From the NCBI RefSeq assembly GCF_014635185.1, contig NZ_BMCM01000004.1, positions 248,001-312,000 of the forward strand: a DNA stretch of 64,000 nt. Reading direction: 5' to 3'. The translations under genes were made by a program, and so were the position numbers. Of the stretch, positions 59,889-64,000 are shown piece by piece. The notes under the pieces were generated by a model, which was given only the letters and a program-made list of their open reading frames with translations, ran no database searches and was not told where the DNA came from. The DNA is from Microbacterium murale. Lineage in GTDB: Bacteria > Actinomycetota > Actinomycetes > Actinomycetales > Microbacteriaceae. The stretch's first letter is position 1. Every line of letters begins with the position of its first letter.

Positions 59889-61193
59889 ATGCAGGACGCA
59901 CTGCGCATCACCGCCAGCAAGGTCAACCCTGAGCTGCTGTCTCTGCCGTGGTCGACTCCGCTCGCGAAATGGCCGTCCGAGCGCATCGTCTCGCTGCCAA
60001 AGGGACTCTCCCGGCATCTGGTGCGCTTCGCCGATCTGTCCGGCCGTGTCGTCGCCGTCAAGGAGACCACCGCCGAGATGGCGCAGCGCGAGTACGACAT
60101 GCTCGGCAATCTCGCGAGGCTCGACGTGCCATGCGTGGATCGCGTCGCCGTGATCGCCGGACGCTCGGATGCCGCGGGCACCCCGCTCCCGGCCGTACTG
60201 GTGACATCGCATCTGCGCTTCTCGATGCCGTACCGGGCGCTGTTCACTCGCGTTCTGCGTCCAGACACCGCTACCCGGCTCGTCGATGCCCTGGCGCTGC
60301 TGCTCGTCCGGGTGCACAATGTCGGCTTCTACTGGGGTGACGTCTCCCTATCGAACACTCTCTTCCGTCGCGACGCCGGCGCCTTCGCCGCCTATCTGGT
60401 CGATGCCGAGACCGGCGAACTGCACGAAGAGGGCCTCACAGAAGGACAGCGCCTCTACGACCTCGACCTCGCCCGCACGAACATCGCCGGCGAGATCATG
60501 GACCTCGCCGCCGGCGGGCGCCTGGAGCATGGGGTGGATGCTGTCGCCATCGCCGACGGCATCGTGTCGTCGTATCACTCGCTGTGGGCGGCGCTGACCG
60601 CCGAGGAGTCGTTCTCGGCGAACGAGACCTGGCGCATCACGGAGCGCGTCGAGCAGTTGAATGCGCTCGGCTTCGACATCGATGAGATGTCGATGACGAC
60701 CACCGGAGATGGAACCGTCGTCGAGATCCAGCCGAAGGTCGTGGATGCCGGTCATCACCAGCGCCGTCTCATCCGGCTCACCGGGCTCGATGTCGAAGAG
60801 AACCAGGCGCGTCGGCTGTTGAACGACCTCGATGAGTTCCGCGCACGCTCCAAGAAGGAGTGGGCGGACGAGGAGATGTACGCGCACGAGTGGCTCACCC
60901 GGGTGTTCGAGCCCGTCGTGCGGGCGATCCCCTACGAGCTGCGCGCCAAGCTGGAGCCGGCAGAGGTCTTCCACCAGGTCCTCGAGCACCGCTGGTATCT
61001 CTCGCAGGCGAACGGCCGCTCGGTGCCGCTGGCAGAGGTCCTCACCTCGTACATCAACGATGTGCTGCGGCACCGCCGCGACGAGGCCACCATCATGGGC
61101 CCGCCGACCGAGACCATGTCGCTGCCGGTGATGACCGGCGCCGTGTCGGTCGCCGACGACACCGGTGAGGTCGACTGGCGTGACCTCGTCTAG
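59889..61193 (+). CDS. DUF4032 kinase-fold protein
   Basis: The 434-aa protein has a lipopolysaccharide-kinase-like N-terminal half: VVAVKETTAEMAQREYDML (beta-3 Lys and helix-C Glu), RVHNVGFYWGDVSLSNTLF (catalytic loop with Asp), and AYLVDAETGEL (DFG-like Asp). The DUF4032 C-terminal half (NALGFDIDEMSMTTTGDGTV, HEWLTRVFEPVVRAIPYELR) follows. The phospho-acceptor is unknown. GGAG lies 6-9 nt before the ATG. It faces the oxidoreductase gene with a 3-bp gap and no visible terminator. Confidence 0.82.
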   Translation: MQDALRITASKVNPELLSLPWSTPLAKWPSERIVSLPKGLSRHLVRFADLSGRVVAVKETTAEMAQREYDMLGNLARLDVPCVDRVAVIAGRSDAAGTPLPAVLVTSHLRFSMPYRALFTRVLRPDTATRLVDALALLLVRVHNVGFYWGDVSLSNTLFRRDAGAFAAYLVDAETGELHEEGLTEGQRLYDLDLARTNIAGEIMDLAAGGRLEHGVDAVAIADGIVSSYHSLWAALTAEESFSANETWRITERVEQLNALGFDIDEMSMTTTGDGTVVEIQPKVVDAGHHQRRLIRLTGLDVEENQARRLLNDLDEFRARSKKEWADEEMYAHEWLTRVFEPVVRAIPYELRAKLEPAEVFHQVLEHRWYLSQANGRSVPLAEVLTSYINDVLRHRRDEATIMGPPTETMSLPVMTGAVSVADDTGEVDWRDLV

Positions 61194-61196
61194 CGG

Positions 61197-61835
61197 TCAG
61201 TAGCCGACGGCGAAGTTCTCGCGGTGATGCTTCGGGTTCTCGATCTCGTCGACGAAGGCGACGCCGAGATCACGTCCCGAGATGAACGATTCGCCCGCGG
61301 CATCCGTCAGCATGACCGGCCCGCCGTCGCGGTACGTCCCGGTGCGCTCGCCCGGCGCCCAGTTGCCGAATCCGCCGGCCGGGTGCACGAAGAACCAGTC
61401 CTTGTCCTCCGGCGAATTCTGGAGGTCCTCCAGCACGCCGACGGCCTCCATGGCTTCGGCTTTGAACTCTTCAGGGAAACCCGCATCCACGAGCCGCGGG
61501 CCGTCCGGTGCGACCAGGCTTCCGCCCGCTCCCCCGACGACACCGAGACGCACGCCATCGGGCAGCGCCGCGAACAGCTCGGCGGTCGCCGGACGGACCT
61601 TGCCGACCATGTCCCCACGCGGCGAAAGCGCCTGGATGACGACGTCGACCTCTTCGATCTGAGTCAGCAGGCCTGGCACGTCGAGGATGTTCCCCTCGAC
61701 GTACACGGCGCCTTCCACCCGCTCGGTCGGCACGGAACGCGCCACCGAGACGACAGAGTGTCCGCGTGACACGGCCTCTGCGACGATGTTCGAGCCGGCG
61801 TACCCGGTTCCTCCGATGACGGCGATGCGCACCAT
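61197..61835 (-). CDS. NAD(P)-binding oxidoreductase-like protein (atypical SDR)
   Basis: The 212-aa protein starts VRIAVIGGTGYAGSNIVAEA, the GxxGxxG Rossmann motif, then VDVVIQALSPRGD and VHPAGGFGNWAPGERTGTYR, as in NmrA/YwnB-type NAD(P)H-binding proteins. No catalytic Tyr-x3-Lys is evident, so it may be a reductase of unknown substrate or a redox sensor. GGGAAATC precedes ATG 61835. It lies 10 bp after rlmB and is probably cotranscribed with cysS and rlmB. Confidence 0.85.
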   Translation of the reverse strand: MVRIAVIGGTGYAGSNIVAEAVSRGHSVVSVARSVPTERVEGAVYVEGNILDVPGLLTQIEEVDVVIQALSPRGDMVGKVRPATAELFAALPDGVRLGVVGGAGGSLVAPDGPRLVDAGFPEEFKAEAMEAVGVLEDLQNSPEDKDWFFVHPAGGFGNWAPGERTGTYRDGGPVMLTDAAGESFISGRDLGVAFVDEIENPKHHRENFAVGY

Positions 61836-61845
61836 GATTTCCCGG

Positions 61846-62856
61846 CTACTTTCCGGCGAGCTGCGCGCGCACCGTCGACACCTGATACAGCGCGACGGAT
61901 GCCGCGATGCCGGCGTTCAGCGATTCGGTGGCCCCCGAGATCGGGATCGACACGATCTGGTCGCAGTTCTCGGTGACGAGACGCGAGAGCCCCTTGCCCT
62001 CCGACCCGACGACGATCACCACTGGGCGATCGGCGAGTGCGAGGTCGGGCAGTGACACATCGCCACCGCCGTCGAGGCCGATCACGAACACGCCCTGCTT
62101 CTTGAATTCCTTGAGCTGCGTGGTCAGGTTCGTCGCCATCGCCACGGGGATGCGTGCAGCGGCACCGGCGCTCGTCTTCCAGGCTGCGGAGTTCACACCG
62201 GCCGAGCGACGCTGCGGCAGGATGATGCCGTGCCCGCCGAAGGCGGCCGTCGAGCGGATGATCGCACCGAGGTTGCGCGGATCGGTGATGCCGTCGAGCG
62301 CGACGAACAGCGGCAGCTCACCGCGACCGATGACCTGCTCGAGCAGATCCTGTGGGTGCGCGTACTCATAAGGAGGCACCTTGAGCGCGACGCCCTGGTG
62401 CACACCGTCGAAACCGGCCATGCGGTCGAGTTCCTGCCGCGTGACCTCCATCACGGGAATCCCTCGATGCGTGGCGATCGACAGCATCTCCTTCACGCGG
62501 TCGTCCATCTCGACGCGCTGCGCGATGTAGAACGCTGTCGCGGGGATCTTGGCCCGCAACGCCTCCAGCACGGAGTTGCGTCCCGTGACGTTCTCGGTCT
62601 CGTCGCCGGCCTTCGCCTTGGACGAGCGGTTCTGGTTACTCGCGTTGTTCGGACGCCCACCGGGCCTGCCCTTGCCGCCGGAGGCCGCAAAGCGTTCGGC
62701 GGCAGCCTTGCGCTTGCCCGCGGGGTGCCAGGCTCGATCCTCCGCCTTCGGGGTCGGCCCGCGGCCCTCGAGCGATTTCCGCCCGAGTCCGCCGGTGCCC
62801 TTGAGAGGGCCCTTCTTCTTGCCGTTGTTTGCGCCGGGGCGCTGTGGCTTAACCAT
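61846..62856 (-). CDS. rlmB: 23S rRNA (guanosine-2'-O)-methyltransferase RlmB (SpoU/TrmH family)
   Basis: The 336-aa protein has a basic disordered N-terminus (about 90 residues, Gly/Lys/Arg-rich), the SpoU substrate-binding domain (GRNSVLEALRAKIPATAFYI) and the trefoil-knot SAM domain with ALDGITDPRNLGAIIRSTAA, VIVVGSEGKGLSRLV and IPISGATESLNAGIAASVAL. RlmB methylates G2251 of 23S rRNA; the long basic N-terminus is usual in actinobacteria. ATG 62856 has GGAG 5 nt upstream and overlaps the cysS stop by 8 bp. Confidence 0.93.
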   Translation of the reverse strand: MVKPQRPGANNGKKKGPLKGTGGLGRKSLEGRGPTPKAEDRAWHPAGKRKAAAERFAASGGKGRPGGRPNNASNQNRSSKAKAGDETENVTGRNSVLEALRAKIPATAFYIAQRVEMDDRVKEMLSIATHRGIPVMEVTRQELDRMAGFDGVHQGVALKVPPYEYAHPQDLLEQVIGRGELPLFVALDGITDPRNLGAIIRSTAAFGGHGIILPQRRSAGVNSAAWKTSAGAAARIPVAMATNLTTQLKEFKKQGVFVIGLDGGGDVSLPDLALADRPVVIVVGSEGKGLSRLVTENCDQIVSIPISGATESLNAGIAASVALYQVSTVRAQLAGK

Positions 62857-64000
62857 CAATACTCCAATGAGTTCCGTCTGCTGTGTCTTCAAGAGCGATG
62901 CCGGCCGCCGCGATCGCGTCGCGGATGCGGTCGGCCGTCGCCCAGTCCTTGTCGGCCCGTGCTTGGGCGCGTTGCGTGATCATGGTCTGCACGAGCGCGT
63001 CGAGAGCGGATGCCTCGGCGCCGGTCCCACCTGCTGCCAGAGGCGCCTCATCCAGGCCGAGCACGCCGATCATCGCGCGCACCTCGTACCACGCCCGTTC
63101 AGCGGCCGCGTCGTCGCCGTCGTCGAGAGCCTGGTTCCCCCGCCGCACACGATCGTGCACCACCGCGAGCGCCTGCGGCACGCCGAGGTCGTCGTCCATG
63201 GACGACGCGAACTCTTCGGGGATCAGCGGGATGTACTCCACGGCCTCGTCGTCCGAGTCGCGCCCACGACGCCGTGTCCCGTTCCGTTCGACTGCGCGCC
63301 CCGCCCGCTCGACGAACGAGTGTATGCGCCCCAGTGCGGCATCTGCCTCGGTCCACGACGACTCGGTCAGATCGAGGCTCGATCGGTAGTGCGCGGCGGC
63401 GAGCGCGTAGCGCACGACGAGTGGGTCGTGCGCGGCGAGCACGTCGGCGGCGAGTGTGAAGTTGCCGAGCGACTTAGACATCTTCTGCCCGTCGACGGTC
63501 ACCAGGCCGTTGTGCACCCAGTACCGCGCGAACCCCTCGCCCGCCGCCGTCGATTGCGCGAGCTCGTTCTCATGGTGCGGGAAGCGCAGGTCGAGCCCGC
63601 CGCCGTGGATGTCGAATTCCGATCCGAGGTAGCGCCTGGCCATGGCAGAGCACTCGATATGCCAGCCGGGTCGGCCGGCGCCCCACGGCGATGCCCAGAT
63701 CGCGTCGGCGGGCTCATCGGGCTTGGAGCCCTTCCACAGGGCGAAGTCCTGGGGGTTGCGCTTACCGCGGGGATCCGCATCTTCCGCGGCTTCCATCGCG
63801 TCGACTGACTGATGCGTGAGCGCACCGTACTCCGGCCACGACCGCACGTCGAAGTACACGTCGCCCGAACCGTCCGGCGCGGGGTACGCGTGCCCGCGCT
63901 CGATCAGAGTCTGGATGAGCTCCTGCATCTGCGGAATGGATGCCGTCGCACGCGGCTCATACGTCGGAGCGAGGATGCCGACGCCGGCATACGCCGCCGT
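62849..64000 (-). CDS. cysS: Cysteinyl-tRNA synthetase, C-terminal part (truncated by window edge)
   Basis: The frame is open to the window end and covers 383 codons of the C-terminal side. It has the catalytic-domain segments [20 protein letters not shown] (zinc-site Cys), [18 protein letters not shown] (zinc-site His pair) and KMSKS in [15 protein letters not shown], then the helical anticodon region ending [12 protein letters not shown]. The N-terminal HIGH motif lies outside the window. It is followed by rlmB, the usual actinobacterial order. The Arg-rich insert [13 protein letters not shown] is unusual in length. Confidence 0.95.
   Translation of the reverse strand, partial: TAAYAGVGILAPTYEPRATASIPQMQELIQTLIERGHAYPAPDGSGDVYFDVRSWPEYGALTHQSVDAMEAAEDADPRGKRNPQDFALWKGSKPDEPADAIWASPWGAGRPGWHIECSAMARRYLGSEFDIHGGGLDLRFPHHENELAQSTAAGEGFARYWVHNGLVTVDGQKMSKSLGNFTLAADVLAAHDPLVVRYALAAAHYRSSLDLTESSWTEADAALGRIHSFVERAGRAVERNGTRRRGRDSDDEAVEYIPLIPEEFASSMDDDLGVPQALAVVHDRVRRGNQALDDGDDAAAERAWYEVRAMIGVLGLDEAPLAAGGTGAEASALDALVQTMITQRAQARADKDWATADRIRDAIAAAGIALEDTADGTHWSIDG

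Overview
The window reads as chromosomal DNA of a high-GC actinobacterium, most likely a member of the Microbacteriaceae such as Microbacterium. This placement is inferred from gene content and synteny (FmdB, GalU, formyl-THF cyclo-ligase and MscL block; Lsr2; WXG100; XPB helicase beside its helicase-associated partner; DUF3027 beside a cold-shock protein; DUF3263; solo GroEL with a CIRCE operator), not from a database search. GC content is high throughout, apart from the phage tail genes at about 48.7-54 kb. Many host genes have a TANNNT -10 hexamer 6-8 nt before the start codon and no Shine-Dalgarno sequence, which suggests widespread leaderless transcription.

Layout. 1-4 kb: a truncated hutH diverges from an IclR regulator across a perfect palindrome, followed by a small basic protein, an AEC permease, a calcineurin-type phosphoesterase and tRNA-Ala. 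4-8 kb: membrane protein, RimJ-like acetyltransferase and galU on the minus strand; formyl-THF cyclo-ligase, FmdB-like protein and mscL on the plus strand. 8-12.5 kb: a very large SF1-like helicase with a degenerate Walker A, and an Ogt homologue whose active-site Cys is Val. 12.5-15.5 kb: acetate symporter and DUF485 operon facing a RamA-like GAF-LuxR regulator. 15.5-16.3 kb: a guanidine-III riboswitch ahead of an SMR (Gdx/SugE) exporter, then lsr2. 16.3-23.5 kb: MarR/MMPL pair, glutamine amidotransferase-like hydrolase, tRNA-Arg, HNH nuclease, M23 peptidase with a structured leader, and an iron-type DtxR/IdeR regulator. 23.6-34.2 kb: serC, DUF3027 and cold-shock protein, XPB module, OmpR-type two-component system, WXG100, groEL. 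34.2-41.3 kb: LytR_C protein, DUF3263, DUF2332, msrB, nitroreductase, YdcZ permease, SRAP protein, CPA1 antiporter, a frameshifted tyrosine phosphatase and tRNA-Thr.

41.26-57.50 kb is a 16.2-kb integrated phage-like element flanked by 42-bp direct repeats in tRNA-Thr(TGT). It has integrase, repressor, excisionase-like protein, a replication-type ATPase, small zinc-binding proteins, a tail chaperone-position protein, tape measure and tail spike. No terminase, portal, capsid or lysis gene is visible. Its right end carries minus-strand cargo: an uncharacterised 291-aa protein, a small zinc-ribbon protein and an AbiF (Abi_2/HEPN) protein. A strong hairpin terminator directly upstream of AbiF could end a short non-coding RNA, as reported for AbiF RNA-antitoxin systems. 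The element replaced the 5' half and promoter of the tRNA rather than its 3' half.

57.5-64 kb returns to host DNA: a DsbA-fold protein without its CXXC, an MsmK-type sugar-importer ATPase, a DUF4032 kinase-fold protein, an NAD(P)-binding protein, rlmB and a truncated cysS.

One tyrosine phosphatase (host) and one small element gene carry frameshifts at homopolymers, and another element ORF lacks a start codon. These may be real decay or sequencing errors. Everything here comes from reading sequence; family names are from motif recognition.
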